The notes below the pieces were generated by a model, which worked only from the letters and a program-made list of their open reading frames with translations, was not told the origin of the DNA and did not search any database. From Salimicrobium album (GTDB lineage Bacteria; Bacillota; Bacilli; Bacillales; Halobacillaceae): a stretch of DNA of 64,000 nt. The DNA lies in contig NZ_FNOS01000006.1 in the NCBI RefSeq assembly GCF_900107115.1, forward strand, positions 1 through 64,000, in the 5' to 3' direction. The position numbers were made by a program, and so were the translations under genes. Shown here piece by piece: positions 33,399 to 41,490 of this stretch (its first letter is position 1; each line of letters opens with the position of its first letter).

Positions 33399-35104
33399 AG
33401 GAACTGCGAACTGTATTGGCTCTTGTAGCAAGAGAAAAGAAGGATATATGGTTTTCCATCGTATTCGGGGTGCTGGCCGGCCTGACGACAGTGGGGCTGT
33501 TCGGTGCCAGCGGATACCTCATTTCCAAAGCTGCTCTCGCTCCGCCTTTATATACGCTCATTATTGTTATCGCCATGGTGAAACTGTTCGGTTTTACAAG
33601 AGCGCTCGGGCGATACGTGGAACGGCTGTTTTCGCACCGGGCCACCTTCACGATTTTAAGTCATATCCGGACCCGATTTTTTGAAATGCTTGAACCCGAA
33701 GTGCCCCACATCTTCCGGAAATACCGGAGCGGGGATCTTCTCGCACGGGTCATCGGGGACGTGGAGAGCCTGCAGAACTTCTTCCTGCGGGTTTATTATC
33801 CCCCGATTGTGCTTGTCATCGTGTTTTTGAGCACTATGATTTTCACTACTTTTTTCTCATGGATGCTCGCTCTCCTATTCTTTCTCGGCCTGGTCATCGT
33901 AGGAGTGGTGATTCCGTTCATAGCTACACTGAAACAGCGGAAGAGCCAGTATTCCGTAAGAGAAGGTCGTGGCATTCTCTCCACGAAGCTTGCAGAGTGG
34001 CTGTACGGCTTCCGTGATTTGAAGATATATCAGAAACAGGAGGAAACAGAGGCCGATCTCAGGAAATCGATGGAGACATACGAAGCTGCTCATGAACGGC
34101 AGCAGCTGCAGATGGCTGGCGGAGAAGGATGGAATCTGCTGGCTTCTCTGACAGCGACGTGGGCTGTTGTTCTCGTTTCCGTCTGGCAGATCGGAGCCGG
34201 GGAGCTGGACGGGATTTTCCTTGCCATGTTCATCATGATTTCTCTCATGGTATTTGAAGATGCCGGTCCTATGGCGAACGTGCCCAGGCATCTGGAAGAT
34301 AACAGAAACGCAGCGGAGCGCCTGTTCTCCCTTCCCGGACAGACCGGCAGGCACTCGGGAGATGTCTCCCTCGAACCATTCGGACCGCTTTCTTTTTCCA
34401 TGGAGAATGTAACTTACTCTTTTCCGGAAAGTCTGACTCCTGTACTTCAGGATGCGACCATCTCTTTTCCTGCCGGCTCCAAAACGGCCATCGTCGGGGC
34501 CAGCGGGTCAGGGAAGTCGACGATCCAGCAGCTCCTTCTTTCTATGGACGTGCCCGAAGCCGGACGGATTAAAGTACAGGATAAAGACATGCAGAGGGTG
34601 AGTCAGGAAAGTGTGTGGAAAGAAGTGAACACCATTTTACAGGAAAGTCATTTCTTTTATGGAACGGTCAGAGATAATCTTCTTCTTGCCGATGAAGACG
34701 CCGATGACCGTAGAATGAAGGAAGTGCTTGAGCGTGTGAAACTGCCGCATCTGTCCCCTGAACATCCGGTAGAGGAAAAAGGAGGGAACCTGTCGGGCGG
34801 AGAGAAACAGCGGCTTGCGCTGGCCAGGATTTACCTGAAACCGGCCCGTACGTGGATTCTTGACGAACCGTTTTCCTCTGTGGACGTCCTTACCGAAAGA
34901 GAACTGATGCAGGACTTTTGGGAAACAGCGGTTCATGATACGGTTATTCTTATCAGCCATAATCTTAAAGGGCTTGAGCAGATGGATAACATCGTCGTCG
35001 TTGAACAGGGCCAGGTGATAGAAAAAGGAAGTTATGAGGAACTTATGGAATGGAAAGGGTACTTCTACAGAATGAAGCAGCTCGAAAATACGCTTATCGG
35101 CTGA
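33395..35104 (+). CDS. cydC: ABC exporter subunit CydC
   Basis: A 569-residue partner of CydD. The N-terminal half has six membrane segments with FGASGYLISKAAL, typical of CydC. The ATPase carries GASGSGKST, LSGGEKQRLALARIYL and WILDEPFSSVD. The ATGA overlap with cydD implies translational coupling. Confidence 0.88.
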   Translation: MKELRTVLALVAREKKDIWFSIVFGVLAGLTTVGLFGASGYLISKAALAPPLYTLIIVIAMVKLFGFTRALGRYVERLFSHRATFTILSHIRTRFFEMLEPEVPHIFRKYRSGDLLARVIGDVESLQNFFLRVYYPPIVLVIVFLSTMIFTTFFSWMLALLFFLGLVIVGVVIPFIATLKQRKSQYSVREGRGILSTKLAEWLYGFRDLKIYQKQEETEADLRKSMETYEAAHERQQLQMAGGEGWNLLASLTATWAVVLVSVWQIGAGELDGIFLAMFIMISLMVFEDAGPMANVPRHLEDNRNAAERLFSLPGQTGRHSGDVSLEPFGPLSFSMENVTYSFPESLTPVLQDATISFPAGSKTAIVGASGSGKSTIQQLLLSMDVPEAGRIKVQDKDMQRVSQESVWKEVNTILQESHFFYGTVRDNLLLADEDADDRRMKEVLERVKLPHLSPEHPVEEKGGNLSGGEKQRLALARIYLKPARTWILDEPFSSVDVLTERELMQDFWETAVHDTVILISHNLKGLEQMDNIVVVEQGQVIEKGSYEELMEWKGYFYRMKQLENTLIG

Positions 35105-35112
35105 CATGGAAC

Positions 35113-35145
35113 AAAACGCCTTTCCTCCGGAGAGGCGTTTTTTTT
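35113..35145 (+). terminator. Terminator after cydC
   Basis: AAACGCCT pairs with AGGCGTTT around CTCCGG and a T run follows. Confidence 0.9.
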
Positions 35146-35237
35146 ACGTGACCGGCATGGGGAGATAGGAGCATCTGTCAGGAAAGCCCTTACAAAGGAA
35201 TCCATTTTTTAGTAGTATGAGGAGAGGAGGGATTACT

Positions 35238-36161
35238 ATGAATGAACAGCCAGTCAATTTAGGACACGACACGTATTTGATTGACGGATACGATATGGGC
35301 TTTGAAGGCAGAACCGGTACTTACGTTCTTAACAACAAATATGTGACTCTGGTTGAAACCGGTCCGGCTCCTTCGGTCGAAAAAATCAGAGAGGGCCTCG
35401 ATTCGCTCGGTATTTCTCTTGAGGATGTCAAATATGTTATTGTGACCCACGTTCATCTGGATCACGCCGGGGGAGCGGGACTGCTGCTTGACTCCTGTCC
35501 CAATGCAGAACTTATCGTCCATCCGAAAGGAAAGCGCCACCTCGTGGATCCGTCCCGGCTTATTAAGGGAGCGAGAGCCGTCTACGGTGAGGACTTCGAC
35601 CGATTGTTCGCACCGATTCATCCCGTTCCGGAGGAGAAAGTGATTGAAAAAGGAGAAGAAGACGTGCTCATGATAGATGATGAGAGGGAACTGAAATTTT
35701 TTGACACACCAGGACATGCCAAACATCACCTCGGTATCTATGACCCCGTGACCGACGGTATTTTCACCGGAGATACGGCCGGGATCAGATATCATCAGGT
35801 AGAAGGCATGACTTTTTATCTGCCCTCCACGTCTCCGAACCAGTTCAATCCGGAAGAGATGACGGCACAGATTCAGCGTTTTCGTCACATGAAACCATCA
35901 CGTCTCTATTTCGGTCACTACGGGATGACGGAGGAGCCGGAGGAAGCACTGAGTCAGGTGAAAGACTGGCTTTCCGTATTTGTGGAAACTCTTAGACAGG
36001 AGGACTCTGCGGAAGCGATGGAGAGCCGCCTATTTGAAAAAGTATCCGGATACCTGAGAGAGAATGGGGTGCCGGATGATCACGACGTATACGAGATCCT
36101 CCGCCTGGATATGAAAGTATGTGCCATGGGGTTATATGATTATAAGCAGAAAGAAAGTTAG
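35238..36161 (+). CDS. MBL-fold metallo-hydrolase
   Basis: A 307-residue zinc hydrolase of the metallo-beta-lactamase fold. HVHLDHAGG gives His71, His73, Asp75 and His76; further ligands are in TPGHAKHHLG, FTGDTAG and the late FGHYG. The C-terminal 70 residues are helical. The start at 35238 follows GAGGAGG. The substrate is unknown; the sequence is of the small-hydrolase type rather than a lactamase or a ribonuclease. Confidence 0.85.
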   Translation: MNEQPVNLGHDTYLIDGYDMGFEGRTGTYVLNNKYVTLVETGPAPSVEKIREGLDSLGISLEDVKYVIVTHVHLDHAGGAGLLLDSCPNAELIVHPKGKRHLVDPSRLIKGARAVYGEDFDRLFAPIHPVPEEKVIEKGEEDVLMIDDERELKFFDTPGHAKHHLGIYDPVTDGIFTGDTAGIRYHQVEGMTFYLPSTSPNQFNPEEMTAQIQRFRHMKPSRLYFGHYGMTEEPEEALSQVKDWLSVFVETLRQEDSAEAMESRLFEKVSGYLRENGVPDDHDVYEILRLDMKVCAMGLYDYKQKES

Positions 36162-36175
36162 GAAAATATATAAGA

Positions 36176-36207
36176 AAGAGCGGTTCCACGAGGGAGGCCG
36201 CTCTTTC
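36176..36207. terminator. Hairpin between convergent genes
   Basis: AAGAGCGG pairs with CCGCTCTT over a 14-base loop. The T tail is short on either strand. Confidence 0.6.
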
Positions 36208-36726
36208 CTATGTTCTGACTTTATATAGATGCCGCGAATCTTTGATGAGTTCCGGATGAAGGGCTCTTGCGAAGAGGGGAAAGTTTTTTAATTTTATCCC
36301 TGCTCCGTAGTAATACGCCTGCCACACCAGTTTGGTGCAGTACTGTTTACCACCAGTATTTTTCAGATCGGTGAAGAACCGGTAGGGTGCCCGGGGGTTC
36401 GATTCAAAAATGCGCTTGGCGAAAGCGGCCGCCCGTGCCCCGGCTTCTTCATCCCTGGCGCGGTACAGGTAGAGTCGTGCGAACTTGCGGAAAAAACGGT
36501 CTGCATCGTCTTTTTTAAGCCCTTTCGGAATGGAGTGGATTACGCTATCGTCTTCTGTGACGATTCCGACGTGACCGATATAGAAAGAATCTTTCTCTCC
36601 GATAGGTGAAAACAGAAGATCTCCCGGTTTCAGTTCGGGGCGTGGGGTCGGGGCTGCAGCTTTTCGCGGTTTAAGAAAGAGAAGTACGCTTAAGAAAGTT
36701 ATGAGGGCGGCTGTGATTTTTTTCAT
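36208..36726 (-). CDS. Secreted YiiX/YebB-like permuted papain-fold amidase
   Basis: A 172-residue protein with an N-terminal hydrophobic segment (about 5-19) ending near KAAA, so it is exported or membrane-anchored. ELKPGDLLFS, GHVGIV (His52) and a later QYCTKLVWQAYY place it in the permuted NlpC/P60 group, with Cys near 129 as likely nucleophile. Cell-wall or lipid amide cleavage is possible. The start at 36726 follows AAAAGGAG. It is divergent from the RDD gene, and its leader overlaps the sigma-W promoter of that gene. Confidence 0.75.
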   Translation of the reverse strand: MKKITAALITFLSVLLFLKPRKAAAPTPRPELKPGDLLFSPIGEKDSFYIGHVGIVTEDDSVIHSIPKGLKKDDADRFFRKFARLYLYRARDEEAGARAAAFAKRIFESNPRAPYRFFTDLKNTGGKQYCTKLVWQAYYYGAGIKLKNFPLFARALHPELIKDSRHLYKVRT

Positions 36727-36743
36727 GAGAACCTGGCTCCTTT

Positions 36744-36771
36744 TGAAACGTTTTGTTTCGTCTATCGTATA
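36744..36771 (+). promoter_or_regulatory. Sigma-W promoter for the RDD gene
   Basis: TGAAAC (36744-36749), a 16-base spacer and CGTATA (36766-36771) match the sigma-W consensus exactly. The RDD start lies 42 bases downstream. Confidence 0.85.
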
Positions 36772-36812
36772 GGAGAAGGAAAGAAAAGACAATCAGAAAG
36801 GAAGGATTACAT

Positions 36813-37226
36813 ATGCAACAGCCGGCAGGCTTCTGGGTCCGTTTGGGAGCGAATATTCTTGACTCGCTCATCATCGGAGTAATTCTGGCGCTTCTTGCGT
36901 TCATCGTTTACGGGGACATCACCAGGCTGAATGAAAGATCTCCGCTCGATGCGCTATCATTTCTTTACTCTTTGTTGCTCCCGGTTTTCTGGCGGGGGTA
37001 TGTCATAGGGAAGAAGCTGATGGGTGTCCGTATCGTAAAAGTGAGCGGGGAGGACGTAACCATCGGAAACATGTTGCTTCGTATCGTAGTGGGGGGAATT
37101 GTCTACATTCTCACCCTTGGTATCGGCGTGATCGTCAGTGCCTTTATGGTAGGATTGCGCGAGGATAAACGAGCGATACACGATCTGATAGCCGGTACAC
37201 AAGTCATCCACGACGGAGAGGGTTAA
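36813..37226 (+). CDS. RDD-family membrane protein, sigma-W controlled
   Basis: A 137-residue membrane protein with four hydrophobic segments (about 12-30, 43-60, 84-100 and 103-120). It begins with the RDD pattern GFWVRLGANILD, and GKKLMGVRIV is the conserved cytoplasmic loop. The perfect sigma-W promoter upstream implies induction by envelope stress; Bacillus yteJ, also an RDD gene, belongs to that regulon beside sppA, which is absent here. Confidence 0.85.
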   Translation: MQQPAGFWVRLGANILDSLIIGVILALLAFIVYGDITRLNERSPLDALSFLYSLLLPVFWRGYVIGKKLMGVRIVKVSGEDVTIGNMLLRIVVGGIVYILTLGIGVIVSAFMVGLREDKRAIHDLIAGTQVIHDGEG

Positions 37227-37286
37227 CTTCCTCCCTGTCGTGGTATTTTATTAGTAATACATGCTCGTTAAAGGGAGGTTAACATT

Positions 37287-37466
37287 ATGAAAGTGCCCGT
37301 AGTGACAGGTATAACGGCATTCGTTTTCTTTCTGGTTCTGTTCATTATCATTGACAGCCCGCTTCCCTTCGTAGGGGCGCTTTTCGTCGCCGTTTTCATT
37401 TTTGAAATCGCTTTCTATCATCATTTTGCTCAGAAACGTGATCGGCTCCGACATCCCTCTGATTGA
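37287..37466 (+). CDS. Small membrane protein, 59 residues
   Basis: An ATG at 37287 after AAAGGGAGG opens a frame ending with TGA at 37466. The product has two hydrophobic helices (about 5-22 and 27-43) joined by DSPLPF, and a basic-histidine tail (HHFAQKRDRLRH). It lies 60 bases after the RDD gene with no terminator between, so it may share the sigma-W transcript. Function unknown. Confidence 0.6.
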   Translation: MKVPVVTGITAFVFFLVLFIIIDSPLPFVGALFVAVFIFEIAFYHHFAQKRDRLRHPSD

Positions 37467-37528
37467 GGTTGCCTCCTTCTTTCTGTACAATGTCGTTATG
37501 TGTAAATTTAAAAAGAAGGTGTGACGTT

Positions 37529-38647
37529 ATGACAGAGCGCTATATTGTGATCGGTGCAGGCATCCTTGGTGCTTCCGCTGCTTATCACTTACGGAAAGCC
37601 GGAAAAGAGGTGACGGTGATCGATCGTAACGATGACGGGCAGGCTACTGCGGTGGCAGCCGGGATCATCTGTCCCTGGCTTTCCTTAAGAAGGAATAAAC
37701 GCTGGTATCGTTTAGCCTCGGGAGGAGCCCGTTACTATCCGGAACTAGTCCGTGAACTTGAGGATATGGGAGAGACGAATACAGGCTACAAGCAGGTCGG
37801 TGCCATAAAAATGCACCAGAAAGAAGAGAAGGCCCGGGATATGTACGAACGGGCATTAGCCAAAAAGGAATATACCCCGGAAATGGGGGAAGTCACATAT
37901 CTTGACCACGGGAAACCGAAAGAATATTTCCCGCCTCTGGACGAAGCTTACGCCGGTGTCCATGTGAGCGGGGCGGCTCGGGTGAACGGACGGGAAGTCC
38001 GGGATGCGTTAATTCGTGCCGGGAAGAAACTCGGCGTTACGTTTGTAGAGGGATCGGCAGAACTTCTGCATAAAGAAAACCGGGTCTGTGGTGCTGTGGT
38101 GGACGGCACTCATTACGAAGCGGACCAGGTGATTGCGGCTAACGGCGCGTGGGCGAAGGAACTGCTTTCCCCGCTCGGACTTCACGTGGAAGCCGGACCA
38201 CAGAAAGCTCTTATCGCTCACCTTGATATGCCGGGAGCAGATACGGGAAACTGGCCGGTATTGCTTCCGCCGGGCAATAAATACATGCTCACCTTTGAAG
38301 ACGGGAGAATCGTCAGCGGAGCCACCCAGTCCTCGGACGAAGGGTTCGATCACGGTGTCCGTGCTTCTTTGCTTCAGGAAATCATCAGTAAAATGATCGA
38401 GGTGGCGCCGGGTCTTGAAAACATGGAATTCCACGCCGCAAAAATCGGCTTCCGACCTTATACTCCCGGGTCGATGCCCGTATATGGGAAAGCGCCGGGT
38501 GTGGAAGGTCTGTATATCGCTAACGGTCTCGGTGCCTCGGGTCTCACGGCAGGCCCGTACATCGGGGCGGAGCTTGCCCGTCTTGTCATCGGTAAGGAAA
38601 CGGAGCTGGATCCGTCGGATTACACAGTTGAACAGATTATGGAATAG
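37529..38647 (+). CDS. FAD-dependent amine/amino-acid oxidase (DAO family)
   Basis: A 372-residue flavoenzyme. GAGILGASAAYHLRKAG binds FAD, the cap has the features of glycine and D-amino-acid oxidases, and LYIANGLGASGLTAGPYIGAELA near the C-terminus completes the FAD site. It oxidises an amine or amino acid with release of peroxide or reduction of another acceptor; the substrate is unknown. The start at 37529 was chosen because AAGAAGGTG lies just before it. Confidence 0.85.
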   Translation: MTERYIVIGAGILGASAAYHLRKAGKEVTVIDRNDDGQATAVAAGIICPWLSLRRNKRWYRLASGGARYYPELVRELEDMGETNTGYKQVGAIKMHQKEEKARDMYERALAKKEYTPEMGEVTYLDHGKPKEYFPPLDEAYAGVHVSGAARVNGREVRDALIRAGKKLGVTFVEGSAELLHKENRVCGAVVDGTHYEADQVIAANGAWAKELLSPLGLHVEAGPQKALIAHLDMPGADTGNWPVLLPPGNKYMLTFEDGRIVSGATQSSDEGFDHGVRASLLQEIISKMIEVAPGLENMEFHAAKIGFRPYTPGSMPVYGKAPGVEGLYIANGLGASGLTAGPYIGAELARLVIGKETELDPSDYTVEQIME

Positions 38648-38648
38648 A

Positions 38649-38688
38649 AAAAGCGCGATTTCCCCAATTGAGGAAATCGCGCTTTTGT
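38649..38688. terminator. Bidirectional terminator between convergent genes
   Basis: AAAGCGCGATTTCC pairs with GGAAATCGCGCTTT around CCAATTGA, with A before and T after. Confidence 0.9.
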
Positions 38689-38703
38689 TCGAGGAGACGC
38701 GTT

Positions 38704-39366
38704 TTATTTTTGCAGCGTGCGTACGAACTCTTTCGCTACTGCTACTGTAGACTGAGGGTTCTGACCGGTGATCAGATTTCCGTCTGTTTCTACATGCTCG
38801 GACCAGTTCGGTGCGGAAAGGAAATGTGCACCACGTTCCCGCAGTTTGCTTTCAAGAAGGAAAGGCATGTGCTGATCAAGCGTAGTGTCCGCTTCTTCCG
38901 CGTCCGTGAACGCATTGACGCTTTTGCCCTGTACGATATACTGTCCGTCCGAAAGTTTTACGTTCACGAGAGCAGCAGGCCCGTGGCATACGGCAGCCAG
39001 CGGTTTCTTGGATTCGTACGTTTCTCTCAGCATACTCTGAAGTTTTTCGTTATCCGGGAAGTCGAACATAGTGCCGTGACCGCCTGGTAGGAAAACCGCA
39101 TCGAAGTCTTCTGCGTTCAGACTGCTGATAGGCGTTGTGTTTTCGAGCATCGGTTTAGCATCCAGATTTTCCTGAGGCTCGTCGTCGCTTACACTGTTCG
39201 GGTCTACCGGAGACTGACCGCCGCTTGGGCTGGCTACCGTTACATCGAAGCCGTGCTGTTTGAATTCATTATAAGCTTCGGCGAATTCTGAAAGCCAGAT
39301 TCCTGTCGGTGTGTCTTCATTGATTTTATCATGGTTCGTTACAATCATTAGTACTTTCTTACTCAT
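38704..39366 (-). CDS. DJ-1/PfpI (Hsp31-like) family protein
   Basis: A 220-residue class I glutamine-amidotransferase-like protein. The nucleophile elbow reads AVCHGPAAL and a glutamate lies in the early EFAEAY segment. Size and sequence place it with Hsp31-type chaperone/glyoxalase III proteins. The ATG at 39366 is preferred, since the GTG at 39378 overlaps the ribosome site. A sigma-B-type promoter upstream suggests it belongs to the general stress response. Confidence 0.88.
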   Translation of the reverse strand: MSKKVLMIVTNHDKINEDTPTGIWLSEFAEAYNEFKQHGFDVTVASPSGGQSPVDPNSVSDDEPQENLDAKPMLENTTPISSLNAEDFDAVFLPGGHGTMFDFPDNEKLQSMLRETYESKKPLAAVCHGPAALVNVKLSDGQYIVQGKSVNAFTDAEEADTTLDQHMPFLLESKLRERGAHFLSAPNWSEHVETDGNLITGQNPQSTVAVAKEFVRTLQK

Positions 39367-39413
39367 ATCTGTAAACACTCCTTGTTTTCTGGTTTGTTGC
39401 TCACAATCTGTGT

Positions 39414-39440
39414 ATACCCAAGTTACCGTAAATGTTAAAC
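39414..39440 (-). promoter_or_regulatory. Sigma-B-type promoter of the Hsp31-like gene
   Basis: On the minus strand GTTTAA and GGGTAT are separated by 15 bases, matching the general-stress sigma factor consensus. The -10 lies about 48 bases upstream of the ATG. Confidence 0.75.
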
Positions 39441-39447
39441 AACCCTG

Positions 39448-39600
39448 AATGAACGGGCGGTTCCGCTTTTCTTTTGTCCAGCTGCAGTGTCCAGAAATTC
39501 ATGTCACAAGCAGTTTGGATCAGTGAAAGGAAAAGTACCTTTCACATGACAAACCTGCTTATGCCAGCATTTCTAACCGGACGCTTCCGCTTTTCTATGT
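39448..39600. repeat. Hairpin repeat block 4: single B module
   Basis: Module B lies at 39491-39574, flanked by the usual CGCTTTTC linkers, between divergent genes. One inner stem differs from the other copies: TTTG on the left is matched by CAAA on the right where the others have CGG and CCG. The remainder of 39367-39676 holds only the sigma-B promoter. Confidence 0.88.
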
Positions 39601-39676
39601 GCATGTGGCTTGCATAGTCAGGGAAAGGCTGATTAAATTAATTTGTGTGTAACACTTGAAGAAGGGGACGGTTTTC

Positions 39677-40489
39677 ATGAAGATAAACGACTGGTCACAA
39701 GTTCAGAAAACGGAGGGTCCGCTGACGCTCGTAATTGCCGATTTCGACGGAATGCATCTCGGTCATTACAATTTATTGCGCCAGGCCCGTAAGCGGGGGC
39801 ATCAGATAGCGGTACTTGATACTTCCGTAAAAAAAGAACGGCTGCTTACCCCTTTTCATCATAAAAAAGAACTGCTGGAGTCTTTCGGCATAGACTTTTA
39901 TTATAAAAAGTCGGATGAAGAAAATATCAGGCAGGGTGTGGAAACACTTGCGCCCTCGCATGTTATAATAGAAGAAGAAAATTCAGCTGTCCGTGATGCT
40001 GAAGTCTTTTCCATTCAACATGTATCGGCTCCGGAGATCAGGACGCTGATTGAAGAAGGAAAAGTGGAAGCCGCCACAGCCAAGTTAGGTCGCCCCTATG
40101 CCATGAAGGCGACGGTCACAAGAGGACAGGCTCTTGGTCGTGAGCTCGGTTTCCCTACAATAAATCTCGGCGGGGCGGACGAATACGTGAACCCCGCACC
40201 GGGCGTTTACATCGGTTCTCTTCTCATACACGAAGAGACACCGAGGAGTTATTATGTACTGATCAGTGCCGGATACCGTCCGACGGTGAAAGGTACGACC
40301 TATAAAGTGGAAGCATATATTCTGGACTTTCAGGAAGATATTTACGACAGAGACATCACGCTTTCTTTCTTAAGGCACATGCGGGGAGAAGTCGATTTTG
40401 ACGGTCTCGATGCGCTGGTGGAACAGATGAAACAGGACGAAATCGACGCACGTGAAGTTTTGGGATTACAACAAAGAAAAGGAGACTGA
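39677..40489 (+). CDS. RibF-like riboflavin kinase/FAD synthetase paralogue
   Basis: A 270-residue protein with the N-terminal FAD synthetase nucleotidyltransferase fold (DFDGMHLGHYNLLRQA) and a C-terminal riboflavin kinase domain (GRPYAMKATVTRGQALGRELGFPTINL, PGVYIG). It is about 40 residues shorter than normal RibF. The SSTxIR motif reads SAPEIR and the VVGxDFxFG region is not recognisable, so adenylyltransferase activity may be weak. The canonical ribF after truB is not in this window. The start at 39677 follows GAAGAAGGGG. Confidence 0.8.
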   Translation: MKINDWSQVQKTEGPLTLVIADFDGMHLGHYNLLRQARKRGHQIAVLDTSVKKERLLTPFHHKKELLESFGIDFYYKKSDEENIRQGVETLAPSHVIIEEENSAVRDAEVFSIQHVSAPEIRTLIEEGKVEAATAKLGRPYAMKATVTRGQALGRELGFPTINLGGADEYVNPAPGVYIGSLLIHEETPRSYYVLISAGYRPTVKGTTYKVEAYILDFQEDIYDRDITLSFLRHMRGEVDFDGLDALVEQMKQDEIDAREVLGLQQRKGD

Positions 40490-40742
40490 CTCCCATGGGG
40501 TAGTACTTGTAGAAATATGCGACAGCAACTTACTGAGCACGATAGACGCAGAAGGAATTCTGGAAGAGGAGTATCCGGCAGTGGACGTGCTGATCAGCGA
40601 CTGCCTGTCCTATTGCGGCCTCTGTGCCATTAAACCTTACGCTCTTGTGAACAACAAACGGGTCTTCGGCCATTCGGCAGAACAGGCGATGGACAAGATC
40701 CGTAAACAGATAGATGAAGAACTTGTAGCTTTCACAGAATAG
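40452..40742 (+). CDS. DUF1450 (YuzB-like) protein, start uncertain
   Basis: The conserved part starts at VVLVEICDSN and has LSYCGLCAIKPYALVN, typical of DUF1450. The only in-frame start is GTG at 40452, deep inside the previous gene and without a ribosome site. AAAGGAG at 40478 points to the ATG at 40495, but that ATG is one base out of frame and meets TAG at once. One extra G in the GGGG run at 40497-40500 would give Met-Gly-Val-Val-Leu-Val, a normal DUF1450 beginning. Either the base call is wrong or the gene is frameshifted. Confidence 0.7.
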   Translation: MKFWDYNKEKETDSHGVVLVEICDSNLLSTIDAEGILEEEYPAVDVLISDCLSYCGLCAIKPYALVNNKRVFGHSAEQAMDKIRKQIDEELVAFTE

Positions 40743-40744
40743 AA

Positions 40745-41230
40745 ATGGACGTGGACCAGATGGAGTCACTGAAACTCAGCCTGCGCCTTCCGAAAAAAGA
40801 GGCGCTCTTTCAACTGAATAGAAAAGGGATCACCAGCACGATCGGCTATCTGTTCGTGCTGCTTCTCGTACTTTTTCTCCCTAACATCTACAGTGCTATC
40901 ACGACGTTCGAAAGAGAACTGACGGAAGTGGCGAGAGGTCTCTATATGGCGCAGGCTCTCGTTTTTTACCCGCTACTGATCATTTTTCTAATTGTAGCCG
41001 GTGTAACCATCATCGCCGGGGGAGGACTTCTCCTTTCCAAAATACTGAAAAGAAAGCTGCGGTATCAGCAGGTTTGGAAGATGACAGCGTATGCCCTGAC
41101 ACTTCCGCTTGTTTTTTCTACGTTATCGACTTATATTGGGCTCCCGGACTACGTAACAGTGCTTGTATTCATCATTCCGATCAGCTATTTGCTTTATAAA
41201 ATGATAACGGTGTATCCGAAGCGTCCCTGA
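40745..41230 (+). CDS. DUF1189-like membrane protein
   Basis: A 161-residue protein with four hydrophobic segments (about 33-52, 72-96, 112-128 and 133-151). It starts two bases after the preceding stop codon with no clear ribosome site, so it is probably translated by coupling. The start could also be the Met at residue 6. Function unknown. Confidence 0.65.
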   Translation: MDVDQMESLKLSLRLPKKEALFQLNRKGITSTIGYLFVLLLVLFLPNIYSAITTFERELTEVARGLYMAQALVFYPLLIIFLIVAGVTIIAGGGLLLSKILKRKLRYQQVWKMTAYALTLPLVFSTLSTYIGLPDYVTVLVFIIPISYLLYKMITVYPKRP

Positions 41231-41244
41231 CGCTTCTTTTTTTG
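41218..41244 (+). terminator. Terminator overlapping the DUF1189-like stop codon
   Basis: GAAGCGTC pairs with GACGCTTC over CCT and seven T follow. The stop codon lies within the hairpin. Confidence 0.88.
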
Positions 41245-41270
41245 TTGTGTGAATCCTTTTGCGTGACCTT

Positions 41271-41403
41271 GAGCCGGCATTTTCCCTTCCGGAGGTCATG
41301 ATTCCCGCCTAATCGTTACTTTCGGAGGAGAGCAGGGAGGGCGAAAGGCACGATTCCTTGATAATCGTGCCTTTCAGGAAGAAAAACCGGAGTTAAAGGT
41401 CAC
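41271..41403 (+). other. Multi-stem structured region upstream of the SAM hydrolase gene
   Basis: GTGACCTT at 41272 pairs with AAGGTCAC at about 41396, with CCGG/CCGG just inside, closing a region of about 130 bases. Inside lies a perfect 13-pair hairpin, GAAAGGCACGATT (41343-41355) with AATCGTGCCTTTC (41363-41375), without a T tail. A promoter (TTGGGT 41432, TAAGAT 41455) lies after it. It may be a leader RNA, an operator or a small mobile relic. Confidence 0.4.
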
Positions 41404-41490
41404 TAAACAGCTCCCGTCACCTAATTTTTACTTGGGTTCAGAGCGAGGATAAGGTAAGATAATGGAACATTACAAAGAGGAGGGATAGCG

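Noticed and set aside
41271-41403. SAM riboswitch for the DUF62 gene
   Set aside because: None of the conserved SAM-I, SAM-II or SAM-III core sequences I know is visible; kept only as an unassigned fold.
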